Source: CAYWVO01 sp964461835 (lineage in GTDB: Bacteria; Zixibacteria; MSB-5A5; WJJR01; JAJRUJ01). From it: 17,220 nt of DNA. The stretch is taken from NCBI GenBank assembly GCA_964461835.1, contig CAYWVO010000055.1, positions 1 to 17,220 of the forward strand. Reading direction: 5' to 3'. Both the position numbers and the translations under genes were made by a program. Below are positions 1-8,098 of this stretch, piece after piece. The stretch's first letter is position 1; every line of letters begins with the position of its first letter. The notes below the pieces were generated by a model, which did no database searches, was not told the DNA's origin, and was given only the letters and a program-made list of their open reading frames with translations.

Positions 1-78
1 CAGGTCGAACAGGCGAGGCAGAGACGGCTTCGTCATAACCGCGCGAAGACCGACGACACACCAGCAACTTTTTATTAG
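1..78 (+). CDS. Possible C-terminal tail of an upstream gene (partial)
   Basis: Frame 1 is open from the window edge to a TAG at 76-78 and encodes about 25 residues rich in Arg and Gln, ending in ATFY. Such a charged tail would suit a real protein C-terminus, but 25 open codons are not significant on their own, and a second frame is also open here. No family can be named. If real, it leaves about 77 bases to the kinase start at 156, which would hold that gene's promoter and leader. Confidence 0.3.
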   Translation, partial: QVEQARQRRLRHNRAKTDDTPATFY

Positions 79-130
79 GAATTTGTTTGACACAGGACAT
101 GAGAATTGGGAGTGCAAACATCCAGTAATT

Positions 131-145
131 GAATCGATTCGGAGG
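131..145 (+). promoter_or_regulatory. Palindrome plus Shine-Dalgarno deciding the kinase start
   Basis: GGAGG at 141-145 lies 10 bases before ATG 156 and favours that start over an in-frame TTG at 129. The ten bases just before it, GAATCGATTC at 131-140, form a perfect palindrome. It could be an operator or a chance event. A TTGACA at 87-92 has no convincing -10 at the right distance, so no promoter is called. Confidence 0.45.
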
Positions 146-155
146 CCTGCCTTCG

Positions 156-2822
156 ATGACCCATGATCGGGACGAGGATCAAACACAATCCTTCTCCGCG
201 ATTGCCGCAGGAGAACAGGTAGCTCAGTACCGTATCCTGAAAATGATCGGTGCCGGGGGAATGGGGGAAGTCTATCTGGCGGAGGATACAAAACTCGCTC
301 GTCGAGTAGCGTTGAAGTTCTTGCCGTCCCGGTACATGGAAGACGAAGACGCCAAAAGCCGATTCACCCGCGAGGCCCAGGCGGCCGCGGGATTGAATCA
401 TCCAAATATCCTTCACACCTATGAAGTCTCCGAATACCACGGACGACCGTTTTTCGCCATGGAATACGTGGAAGGTCGTTCGTTGCGCGATGTGCTGAAA
501 ACAGAACGCCTTGCGCCGGAACGCGTGCTGGAATTAATGCTCCAGATCTGTGGCGGGCTGCGAGAGGCACATCGACTTGGGGTCGTGCATCGCGATATCA
601 AACCGGCGAATATTCTCCTTGATCGTCAGGGGCGCGCGCGGCTGGCGGATTTCGGCCTGGCCCGCATTGAGGGTGGGGAAGAGATTACCCGGAATGGGTC
701 AACCATGGGCACCGTGGGGTACATGTCTCCCGAACAGGTTAAGGCGGAGGAGGTCGATCAACGCAGCGATATCTTCTCGCTCGGGGTCGTGCTTTATGAA
801 ATGGTAACCGGCCGACAACCGTTTCGCCGACATCATACCGCCGCGACATTGCTGGCAATCGTCAACGACGACCCCGATCCGCTGGATAGCAGGCAAACCG
901 AGACTTCCCCAAGCCTGCAGCCCGTGCTCGACCGCGCCTTGGCCAAAGACCGCGGAGATCGGTATCAGAGTATCGAGCAACTCGTCAATGATTTGGAGTC
1001 CGCGGGCCGGGAGTTCACTCCGGCAATCCCCCGCGGTGTGCGTCGTCATCTCGGGCGGATAATCGGGATGATTGTGATTATCGCAATCGCCGCAATCATT
1101 ATCCACGGTCCCACCAGGCATGCGTTATTCAGTCTCTTCCGGGCGGAGCCCACGTCCGCTCGGAAACATCTTGCGGTACTGCCCCTGGCGAATGTCGGTG
1201 ATACACCGGGGACGCAGGCCTTTTGTGACGGCCTCATGGAAACCTTGACCAGTAAACTCACCCAGCTGGAACATTCTCAGGAAACGGTGTGGGTGGTGCC
1301 GGCCAATGAAGTCCGCGAACGCGACGTGACCAGTGTCGGCGTGGCCCGCAAAATCTTTGGTGTTTCTCATGGAGTTACCGGCAGTGTGCAACGACTGGGT
1401 GATCAGATCCGGGTGACGTTAAACCTGGTGGATGCCAAATCGACACGACAACTGCGTTCCATGGTTCTCGACGATTCACTGAGCAATGTACCGGCATTGC
1501 AGGATTCGCTGGTCTTCCGGTTGGCCCGGATGCTGGATTTGCAAGTGCCGCCCGACAGCCAACGGGACATGACCACTGCGGGCACATCATCGGCATTGGC
1601 ATACGACTTCTATCTCCAAGGGGTGGGCCTATTGCAGCGCCATTGGGAAGAATGGGGAAGCGGAGCACGCTCGATCGATTCCTCCATCGTTCTATTTCAA
1701 CGGGCAATTGACGAGGATTCTGAGTACGCGGAGGCGCACGCCGCGTTGGGTCAGGCGTACTGGCGCAAATATGAATTCGTGAAGGACCCATCTTTCTCCG
1801 AGTTGGCATTAGCCCAAGGCCAGCGCGCGGTTGAGTTGAATGATCAGTTGGCCTCGGCGCAGGTGGTGCTCGGTCTGGTCTACAAAGGAACAGGGCAACT
1901 AAAGCAGGCGGTGCAGACGCTCCAGCGAGCGCTGGACCTTGACCCGGTCAATTACAATGCCCGGCAGGGGCTGGCGTCGTCGTACGAGGCACTGAATGAA
2001 CTTGATCAGGCCGAGGCGGTATACAAGCAAATCATTACTTTGCGACCTGATTTCTGGTACGGGTACCGGGACCTGGCCTACTTCTATGCTTATGAGGGAC
2101 GCAATCAGCAAGCGCAGGAGCAGTTGCAGGCATTATTGGATTTGCAACCGGATGGCGTAGCAGTGTGGAACGACATTGGTGGCCTGTATTATTATTTGGG
2201 AAAACGTGTCAAAGCTCGCCAAGCGTGGGAACGGTCTGTTGAATTCATGCCAAATTACGCCGCCTATCAGAATCTGGCTGCCTTGCATCAAATGGCGGGG
2301 GAATATTCGGCGGCTGCCACCAAGTTCCGGAAAGCGTTATCGTTGGATGACCGCGATTACCAGGTTTGGATCAACCTGGCCTCGGTCCACAATCTGCTGC
2401 CTGGCAATGAGGAAAAAGCAACCGCCGCCTATCGCCGGGCGATAGAACTGGCCGAGAAACAGCGATCTGTTAGTCCTCGCGATCCGGTGTTACTCGCGCA
2501 CCTCGCGGACACGTATGCCATAACCGGCGACAGTAGCCAGGCTGTCACCTGCGCCGAACTCGCCTTAACGCATGGGCCGGAAAATATTCTCGTCCTGGCC
2601 CGCATTGGCATCGTTTATGAAATGCTCGATCAACGAGACCTCGCGCTGGACTACCTCGGTCGGGCGCTGGCCCGGGGCTTCCCTGCGGACGACCTTGAAT
2701 CCTTCCCGGAGCTGAGCGAACTGCGGGCCGACGAGCGCTATGATTCACTGCTGGCCCGGCAAAGCCTCCCGGATTCAACCACCCTCGATGCAAACCCGGA
2801 CACACAGGATGTCCGTCAGTGA
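156..2822 (+). CDS. Membrane Ser/Thr protein kinase with TolB/FlgO-like and TPR regions
   Basis: This is a Hanks-type (PknB-like) kinase of 888 residues counted from ATG 156. The N-terminal kinase domain (about 25-290) has a glycine-rich loop (GAGGMGEV), the ATP-binding Lys54 in VALKF, the catalytic HRD with Asp147, the DFG Asp165 and an SPEQ-type APE motif, so it should be active. One hydrophobic segment (about 302-316) anchors it, placing the kinase in the cytoplasm and the rest outside the inner membrane. After it comes a region starting LAVLPLANVGD that resembles the TolB-N/FlgO-like module common in such kinases, then roughly eight TPR-like helical repeats (about 480-870) for protein binding. 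The substrate is unknown; the following small protein and beta-barrel protein are possible partners by position only. A paralogue lies at 11156-13768. Confidence 0.93.
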   Translation: MTHDRDEDQTQSFSAIAAGEQVAQYRILKMIGAGGMGEVYLAEDTKLARRVALKFLPSRYMEDEDAKSRFTREAQAAAGLNHPNILHTYEVSEYHGRPFFAMEYVEGRSLRDVLKTERLAPERVLELMLQICGGLREAHRLGVVHRDIKPANILLDRQGRARLADFGLARIEGGEEITRNGSTMGTVGYMSPEQVKAEEVDQRSDIFSLGVVLYEMVTGRQPFRRHHTAATLLAIVNDDPDPLDSRQTETSPSLQPVLDRALAKDRGDRYQSIEQLVNDLESAGREFTPAIPRGVRRHLGRIIGMIVIIAIAAIIIHGPTRHALFSLFRAEPTSARKHLAVLPLANVGDTPGTQAFCDGLMETLTSKLTQLEHSQETVWVVPANEVRERDVTSVGVARKIFGVSHGVTGSVQRLGDQIRVTLNLVDAKSTRQLRSMVLDDSLSNVPALQDSLVFRLARMLDLQVPPDSQRDMTTAGTSSALAYDFYLQGVGLLQRHWEEWGSGARSIDSSIVLFQRAIDEDSEYAEAHAALGQAYWRKYEFVKDPSFSELALAQGQRAVELNDQLASAQVVLGLVYKGTGQLKQAVQTLQRALDLDPVNYNARQGLASSYEALNELDQAEAVYKQIITLRPDFWYGYRDLAYFYAYEGRNQQAQEQLQALLDLQPDGVAVWNDIGGLYYYLGKRVKARQAWERSVEFMPNYAAYQNLAALHQMAGEYSAAATKFRKALSLDDRDYQVWINLASVHNLLPGNEEKATAAYRRAIELAEKQRSVSPRDPVLLAHLADTYAITGDSSQAVTCAELALTHGPENILVLARIGIVYEMLDQRDLALDYLGRALARGFPADDLESFPELSELRADERYDSLLARQSLPDSTTLDANPDTQDVRQ

Positions 2823-2890
2823 CTGTTGTTGCAATGGTTAAGATATGAGATGTTTTGAATACCGTCATAGCGAATCCTGGAGGTGGCAGA

Positions 2891-3202
2891 ATGACGAATG
2901 CAAACAATAACACCATAACAATTGCAACCGATAGCACTGGGTGTACCGTTTCGCCGGGAACGCTCGAGGTGAACACCGGTGATGACATCACGATCATCAA
3001 TCAGACCGACGATTCGGCGTCCGTATTGGTGGCTAATGAAAAACTGTTCAAGGAACACAAATTCACCATCGATAGTGGGTCCGATAAACTCCTAACAGTG
3101 GAAAGCGTTTCGGCCGGGGATTATCCATATGCAGTATTTTGTCGGCAGATAGACGATTTTGCCCACGCCTCCTCAATGCCGATCATTGTCGTGAGACGGT
3201 GA
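2891..3202 (+). CDS. Small cupredoxin-like protein, no signal peptide
   Basis: This is a 103-residue protein. ATG 2891 is chosen because GGAGG at 2879-2883 sits 7 bases upstream; an in-frame TTG at 2855 lacks such a site. The sequence is beta-rich, with a 'SPGTLEVNTGDDITI' opening and a 'SAGDYPYAVFC' strand like the last strands of cupredoxins. The C-terminal part carries Cys84, His92 and Met96 (C-x7-H-x3-M), a longer loop than the usual C-x2-4-H-x4-M of type 1 copper sites; His56 is the only candidate for the N-terminal ligand. There is no signal peptide, which is unusual because cupredoxins are normally exported. It lies 68 bases after the kinase gene and may be co-transcribed. A cupredoxin-fold role is likely, metal binding uncertain. 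Confidence 0.7.
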   Translation: MTNANNNTITIATDSTGCTVSPGTLEVNTGDDITIINQTDDSASVLVANEKLFKEHKFTIDSGSDKLLTVESVSAGDYPYAVFCRQIDDFAHASSMPIIVVRR

Positions 3203-3479
3203 ACCTGCCGGTGATGCGAGCCGGAATATGCCCGGCCCGTGAGCGTCCCGTCCGCAGTTGGATGTCTCGACGCCGGGGTCGTTGCCGTGCCCAAAGTACC
3301 TCTTTGCTTGCCTAATCAAAGATTGCGCACTACTCTATGGCAATGGAGCAGGAGGATAAAAGGCTGTACCACGGAAGTTGCCCTGGTGCAAGAACGGACC
3401 AATCGTTGTCTGGCCCATTTCTCGAACCGGCCAATTCAAAACACAGTGTGACTGGTGGCGGCGCGCTAAAGGCAAGACG
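3203..3479. other. Intergenic region, no convincing gene
   Basis: These 277 bases separate the cupredoxin-like gene from the beta-barrel gene. A short open frame at 3239-3451 has no ribosome site and an unlikely composition, so it is not called. TTGCCT at 3308-3313 and TACTCT at 3331-3336 are 17 bases apart and could be a weak promoter for the next gene. An AGGAGG at 3350-3355 is not followed by a start codon at a usable distance. GCCGG/CCGGC near 3220-3236 could form a short stem but has no T-run. Confidence 0.35.
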
Positions 3480-4232
3480 ATGGGAAAAATGAAAATTTAC
3501 TGGGCGGGAATCGCATCTATCCTACTCCTGGTGGTTGGCGTTCGACCGGCAGCCGCTGCGTGGTCAGTCGACATCGAAAGCGGACTGGCGATCAATGGCT
3601 ACAACGACGTCCGCATTCCCGGTAACACCGGCACTGACTTCTCCCTCACCAATGATCTCGATGCCGATCCGACGGGTTTCATACGGCTGAGACTTACCAG
3701 GCATTTCGGCAGCAAACACCAAGTATCGCTACTGGTTGCACCCTTGCGCATTAAAGCGGCCGCAACCGTAAATCGCACGGTCGAGTTTAACGGTATTCAA
3801 TTTGCCGCGAATGAGTCGCTTGAGTCGCGGTATCGTTTCGATTCCTATCGGTTGACCTATCGATATGCATTGTACCAATCAGACCGTTTTCAGTTTGGCG
3901 CCGGTTTCACCGCCAAAATCCGCGACGCCGCCATCCGGGTTACCGGGGAAGAAAAATCTACAGAAAAGACTAATACCGGCTTTGTCCCTCTGATCAATTT
4001 CGCGCTGGATTGGCGCTCGGCGTCAGAGTTCGGTGTGCTCTTGCAGGGAGATGCCCTCGCCGCCCCGCAGGGTCGGGCTGAGGATGTCTTGTTGGCCCTG
4101 TACGGTATCCCGCACGAAAATATCCGCCTGCGACTTGGCTATCGCATCTTGGAGGGCGGTGCGGATAATGACGAAGTTTACACCTTTGCGCTGGTTCACT
4201 ACCTCTCGCTTGGCTTCGCCTGGTCCTTTTGA
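3480..4232 (+). CDS. Secreted beta-barrel outer-membrane-like protein
   Basis: This 250-residue protein has an N-terminal signal peptide: Lys-rich start, hydrophobic core IASILLLVVG and an AAAA-type signal peptidase I site near residues 24-27. The rest is alternating polar and hydrophobic strands rich in Arg and aromatic residues (for example RYRFDSYRLTYRYALY). It ends in a strand, HYLSLGFAWSF, whose terminal Phe is the usual recognition signal for beta-barrel assembly. Length suits an 8- to 12-strand barrel. ATG 3480 is chosen because AAAGG lies 7 bases upstream and the signal peptide follows directly; ATG 3489 would also work. No transport substrate can be inferred. It may be its own transcription unit, since 277 bases precede it. 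Confidence 0.82.
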   Translation: MGKMKIYWAGIASILLLVVGVRPAAAAWSVDIESGLAINGYNDVRIPGNTGTDFSLTNDLDADPTGFIRLRLTRHFGSKHQVSLLVAPLRIKAAATVNRTVEFNGIQFAANESLESRYRFDSYRLTYRYALYQSDRFQFGAGFTAKIRDAAIRVTGEEKSTEKTNTGFVPLINFALDWRSASEFGVLLQGDALAAPQGRAEDVLLALYGIPHENIRLRLGYRILEGGADNDEVYTFALVHYLSLGFAWSF

Positions 4233-4340
4233 GCTTTACTGACCGGCACAGAGTTATCTTCTCAATTCCATCTCTGCTTGACCCATTCCCATCGTCAGCA
4301 TATCTAGCTTCCGGACAACATGGAAGGAGTAGGCGCGACC

Positions 4341-6500
4341 GTGAAAGTCGCCATTGTCTACAACCGCGCCAGCCGGCGCGTCATTAATCTCTTCGGCCTG
4401 CCAAACCAGGAAAAAATCGGCCTGCAGACTATCGAATGCATCGCTGCCGGGCTGCGCAAGGGCGGACACCAGGTCAAAACTATTGAGGGCGACAAAGACC
4501 TGGTGCCCAACTTGGAGCATTTCATGCCCCGGGTGGTCAAAGGCGAACTGCCGGGGCTGGTTTTTAATGTCTCTTATGGTATTCAGGGGCAGGCACGCTA
4601 TACCCATGTTCCCAGCATTCTGGAAATGGTCGGGGTGCCCTATGTCGGCTCCGGTCCGCTGGCGCATTCTCTGGCGTTGGATAAGGTTGTTGCTAAGATG
4701 ATCTTCCGGCAGAATAATATTCCCACGCCGGAGTTCGCCGTCATCGATAATCCCCAAGCACCTGCGCCGGATTTGCCTTACCCGCTCATTGCCAAACCCA
4801 AAAATGAAGCAGTATCATTCGGCATTGTGGTCGTCCATAACGAAGAAGAGTTACGGGACGGTATCGCGACAATTTTCGAACGGTTCAAACAGCCGGTGTT
4901 GGTTGAACAATATGTCGAGGGGCGAGAAATAAACGTCGGTTTGCTCGGGAATAATCCACCGGAAACACTCCCCCCGGTGGAGTTAATGTTTGGGAAAACC
5001 GGCCCGGCAATCTACACCTATGAAGACAAAACCCGTGAATCGGGTCGCGAAATCGGTTGGCAGTGCCCGGCTGAACTGCCCTCGGACATTTTGGAACGGG
5101 CGCGGAATATCGCTAGACAAGCGTTTAACGCACTGGGCTGTTACGATTGTGGACGCGTGGATTTGCGTCTCGACCAACATAATAATCTCTATGTCCTGGA
5201 GGTTAACAGCCTGCCGAGTCTGGCTGAGCAGGGTTCGTACACGATCGCGGCCAGGCAGGCAGGCCTTGATTTTAATCAACTGGTATGCCGCCTTGTCGAT
5301 GTCGCCTCGGCGCGTTACTATGGTACGCCTTCGCCTCCGGATATTTCCAAATCGCCAAAAGATATTGACCAGAAAGTCTTTTCCTTCCTCGTACAGCGCC
5401 GCGACCGGCTGGAGCGGGAAATTGAAACCTGGTGTCACCGCTCCAGTCGTACCTCGAATCCCACCGGCCTCAGGGAAGCCAGCCAGGTGATCAACAAGTT
5501 CGCCACGGAAATGGGACTGACAATACTTGATGACTTCACCGATGAACGCGCGGTCTGGACCTGGCAAACCCGTGCAGGACTGGCCGGTGGTATACTCCTG
5601 ATTGCCCACCTGGATGTGCCGCTGGATGTCCAGGCCCCGTACGTAACCTTCCGACGCGACCCGGAATGGCTTTACGGTGAAGGAGTGGGCAGTAGCCGGG
5701 CGCCGATTGTTAGCCTGCAATTTGCCTTACGCGCACTCAAAAATGTCCGGCGGCTGCGGCATATCCCGCTGGGGTTGCTGGTATACACCGATGAAGGGCG
5801 AGAGTGCCGGTATAGTTCACGATTGATCCAGTCGGCGGTTGCTATCGCGCGTGAAGTATTGGTACTGCACCACGGGAATTTCGAAAGCAATGTCGTCACC
5901 CAACGACGCGGCTGGCGCAAATATCAGTTTACGGTCAGTGGTGAACCTCGCAGACTGGGCAAAGTCACCAAAAAACCCGGAGTACTCCATTGGGCAACTC
6001 AGTGTTTCGACGAATTCGCTGAATTAACCTCCAAGGAAAAGCGTGTGGCGGTCGCCGCCAGCGATCTTCGCACCAGGTCGTATCCTCACATGCTGCCGCA
6101 TCGAGTCACGGCGAATGTCTTTGTGAGCTATCTTAATGTGAGAGACGCCGACAATGCCGAGGAAGCCATGCGAAAGGTGATACAGCCTCGCGACTACAAG
6201 AGCGAATTGACATTAGTCTCGGAACGACCGCCGTTAAAAAAATCAAAAAAGAGCGACATGCTTTATCGACAGCTTATAGCCGTTGCTGACCAGTGGGAAA
6301 TTCCACTGGACCGGGAATCTTCGCTATCGCCGTCGGTCGCCGGTCTGGTACCGGCAAACATACCTGCCATCTGCGGTCTGGGTCCTGTCGCGCGTGATGT
6401 CGATACTCCCCAGGAGGCAGTTTTGCGCATCGGTGTGATGCAACGAACGTTGCTGCTGGCCCAATATCTGGCCGGGAAAGCAGGGAACAAAAAGAAGTGA
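4341..6500 (+). CDS. D-Ala-D-Ala ligase-like ATP-grasp fused to degenerate M20 peptidase domain
   Basis: This is a 719-residue two-domain protein. Residues 1-335 are an ATP-grasp ligase of the D-Ala-D-Ala ligase type: a 'GVPYVGSGPLAHSLALDK' segment, the ATP-site Lys in LIAKPKNEA, VEQYVEGREINV, and the metal-binding GRVDLRLD ... LEVNSLP (Glu287, Asn289). Such enzymes join a carboxylate to an amine through an acyl phosphate. Residues about 345-719 look like an M20 zinc exopeptidase: AHLDVP (His423, Asp425), GEGVGSS, TDEGRE and GLGP. Several metal or catalytic positions appear changed: Ser451 for the bridging Asp, Gly486 for the metal Glu, Asp688 for the C-terminal His. GTG 4341 is chosen because AAGGAG at 4324-4329 lies 11 bases upstream and overlaps the alternative ATG 4320. 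Ordinary Ddl proteins are about 300-370 residues. The ligase call is firm; loss of peptidase activity is inferred. Confidence 0.88.
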   Translation: MKVAIVYNRASRRVINLFGLPNQEKIGLQTIECIAAGLRKGGHQVKTIEGDKDLVPNLEHFMPRVVKGELPGLVFNVSYGIQGQARYTHVPSILEMVGVPYVGSGPLAHSLALDKVVAKMIFRQNNIPTPEFAVIDNPQAPAPDLPYPLIAKPKNEAVSFGIVVVHNEEELRDGIATIFERFKQPVLVEQYVEGREINVGLLGNNPPETLPPVELMFGKTGPAIYTYEDKTRESGREIGWQCPAELPSDILERARNIARQAFNALGCYDCGRVDLRLDQHNNLYVLEVNSLPSLAEQGSYTIAARQAGLDFNQLVCRLVDVASARYYGTPSPPDISKSPKDIDQKVFSFLVQRRDRLEREIETWCHRSSRTSNPTGLREASQVINKFATEMGLTILDDFTDERAVWTWQTRAGLAGGILLIAHLDVPLDVQAPYVTFRRDPEWLYGEGVGSSRAPIVSLQFALRALKNVRRLRHIPLGLLVYTDEGRECRYSSRLIQSAVAIAREVLVLHHGNFESNVVTQRRGWRKYQFTVSGEPRRLGKVTKKPGVLHWATQCFDEFAELTSKEKRVAVAASDLRTRSYPHMLPHRVTANVFVSYLNVRDADNAEEAMRKVIQPRDYKSELTLVSERPPLKKSKKSDMLYRQLIAVADQWEIPLDRESSLSPSVAGLVPANIPAICGLGPVARDVDTPQEAVLRIGVMQRTLLLAQYLAGKAGNKKK

Positions 6501-8098
6501 AGCGCACGCCGACGCAATGGAGTGATACGGAATCCCAGGAACTCGCCTCCGCGCGCAGCAGGGAACTGCAACGGTATGCTGTCTCCCGACAGGGGATGGT
6601 TTCCACCCAGCATATTCACGCCACAGAAGCTGGTGTCGCGATGCTGGCCGACGGCGGCAACGCCATCGACGCGGCCGTAGCCGCCGCCCTGGCCCTGGGA
6701 GTCTGTGAACCGGCCGCCAGCGGTCTAGGTGGACAGACGTTTTTGATGATCCATCTCGCCAAACGACGGAGGACATTTATTCTTGACGGTTCGTCCTTCG
6801 CGCCACATCGCGTTGTCCCCGGCAAACTAACGCTCGATGATCGACGGCGCGGTTATCGCTCATCGACAGTCCCCGCCACACCCCGAACACTCGCCTACGC
6901 CCTGGAACAGTATGGCACACTGCCGTGGTCCCGGGTTGTGGAACCGGCAATCACCCTTGCGGAAAAGGGCTTCCGCGTTACAGAACTGTTCTATGCGCTT
7001 ACCAAACGCCATTTGCAGGATTTGCAAACCGATACCGCGGCTGCGTTATTCCTGAAAAGCGGGAAACGGCCATATCGACCAGGCGAAAAGTTCCGTCAGC
7101 CGGCGTTAGCTGAAACATTGCGGCGCTTATCTCGAAACGGTGTTGACGATTTTTATACCGGAGGCATCGCCAGAGCGCTGCAACATGATATGGTCACTCA
7201 TGGCGGGTTGATGCGGCTGGATGATCTGGCGCAGGTCTGGCCGCCAACAGAACGACGCCCTGTTGCTTGTTGGTGGGAAGGCCGGAGAGTAATGACCATG
7301 CCGCCTCCCGGCGCCGGGCGCACGCTCATTGAGATGCTCAACATTGTCAACCATTTTCCCCGGAAGCTACAGCGGCTGGAAACGCCGGCGTCAGTGACGA
7401 CCATCGCCAAAGTCATGCGGCAGGCCTACCGCGATCGACGGGATCGAGCCTTTGATCCCAATTACTATCCCCAGGTATCCGAACGAAAACTGATGAGTAT
7501 GGACTACGCGAAACGAGTCGCCAAAAAGATTCGCACTGCGGGAGAGACCACGCATCTGTCGGTCATGGACCGGTTCGGCAACGTCGTCGGCTTGACGCAG
7601 TCCATTGAACGAGTTTTCGGATCTTGTTGCGCCTCAACTGAATTGGGATTCCTGTATAACAATTATTTGATGGCCTACGAATATCAGGATATCAAACACC
7701 CATACTATTTACGACCGGCCGCCGTTCCCTGGGCCAGTGTCGCGCCGACCATCGTGTTCCACGGCCGGAAGCCGTGGCTGGTGATCGGGTCGCCGGGCAG
7801 CGAACGGATTACCGCCTCAATTCTTCAGGTTCTGTTGCGACTGCGCAGGCAATCGCCCATTGAAGCGGTTGATGCGCCACGATTTTACTGCAACGTGAAG
7901 GGAAAAGTATCGCTGGAAGCATCCCGGATGCGTAGTGATATACCGGAGGCACTCGCAGAACAGGGATTCACGGTAGATATTCGCGATCCCTATTCCTTTT
8001 ACCTGGGATGTGTTCAAATGGTCTTACGGGATGGTGAGAGTTTTATCGGCGTTGCCGATCCCCGGCGGGATGGCGCCGCGCAGGGGCCAAAGCGGTGA
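6497..8098 (+). CDS. Gamma-glutamyltransferase family protein, no signal peptide
   Basis: This 533-residue protein belongs to the GGT/Ntn-hydrolase family, whose precursors cut themselves before a nucleophilic Thr. The N-terminal GGNAIDAAVAAALAL and EPAASGLGG motifs and the TTHLSVMD motif are clear; Thr351 is the expected nucleophile. GSPG and DPRRDG near the end also fit. Residues that hold the gamma-glutamyl group in E. coli GGT are changed: Ser99 replaces the Arg114 that binds the alpha-carboxylate, Glu371 replaces Asn411, and Ala413 replaces Ser462 (Ser463 is kept as Ser414). There is no signal peptide, while classical bacterial GGT is periplasmic or secreted. The GTG start overlaps the previous stop by 4 bases, with AGGGA at 6482-6486. 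An acylase or transferase on a different amide is likelier than glutathione turnover. Confidence 0.87.
   Translation: MKRTPTQWSDTESQELASARSRELQRYAVSRQGMVSTQHIHATEAGVAMLADGGNAIDAAVAAALALGVCEPAASGLGGQTFLMIHLAKRRRTFILDGSSFAPHRVVPGKLTLDDRRRGYRSSTVPATPRTLAYALEQYGTLPWSRVVEPAITLAEKGFRVTELFYALTKRHLQDLQTDTAAALFLKSGKRPYRPGEKFRQPALAETLRRLSRNGVDDFYTGGIARALQHDMVTHGGLMRLDDLAQVWPPTERRPVACWWEGRRVMTMPPPGAGRTLIEMLNIVNHFPRKLQRLETPASVTTIAKVMRQAYRDRRDRAFDPNYYPQVSERKLMSMDYAKRVAKKIRTAGETTHLSVMDRFGNVVGLTQSIERVFGSCCASTELGFLYNNYLMAYEYQDIKHPYYLRPAAVPWASVAPTIVFHGRKPWLVIGSPGSERITASILQVLLRLRRQSPIEAVDAPRFYCNVKGKVSLEASRMRSDIPEALAEQGFTVDIRDPYSFYLGCVQMVLRDGESFIGVADPRRDGAAQGPKR

Noticed and set aside
3239..3451. 70-codon open frame between the cupredoxin-like and beta-barrel genes
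   Set aside because: It has no ribosome site, no recognisable domain and a composition unlike the neighbouring proteins; it is probably chance.
4320..4340. ATG 4320 as the start of the ligase fusion
   Set aside because: The best ribosome site, AAGGAG, overlaps this codon and instead fits GTG 4341, where homology to ATP-grasp proteins also begins.
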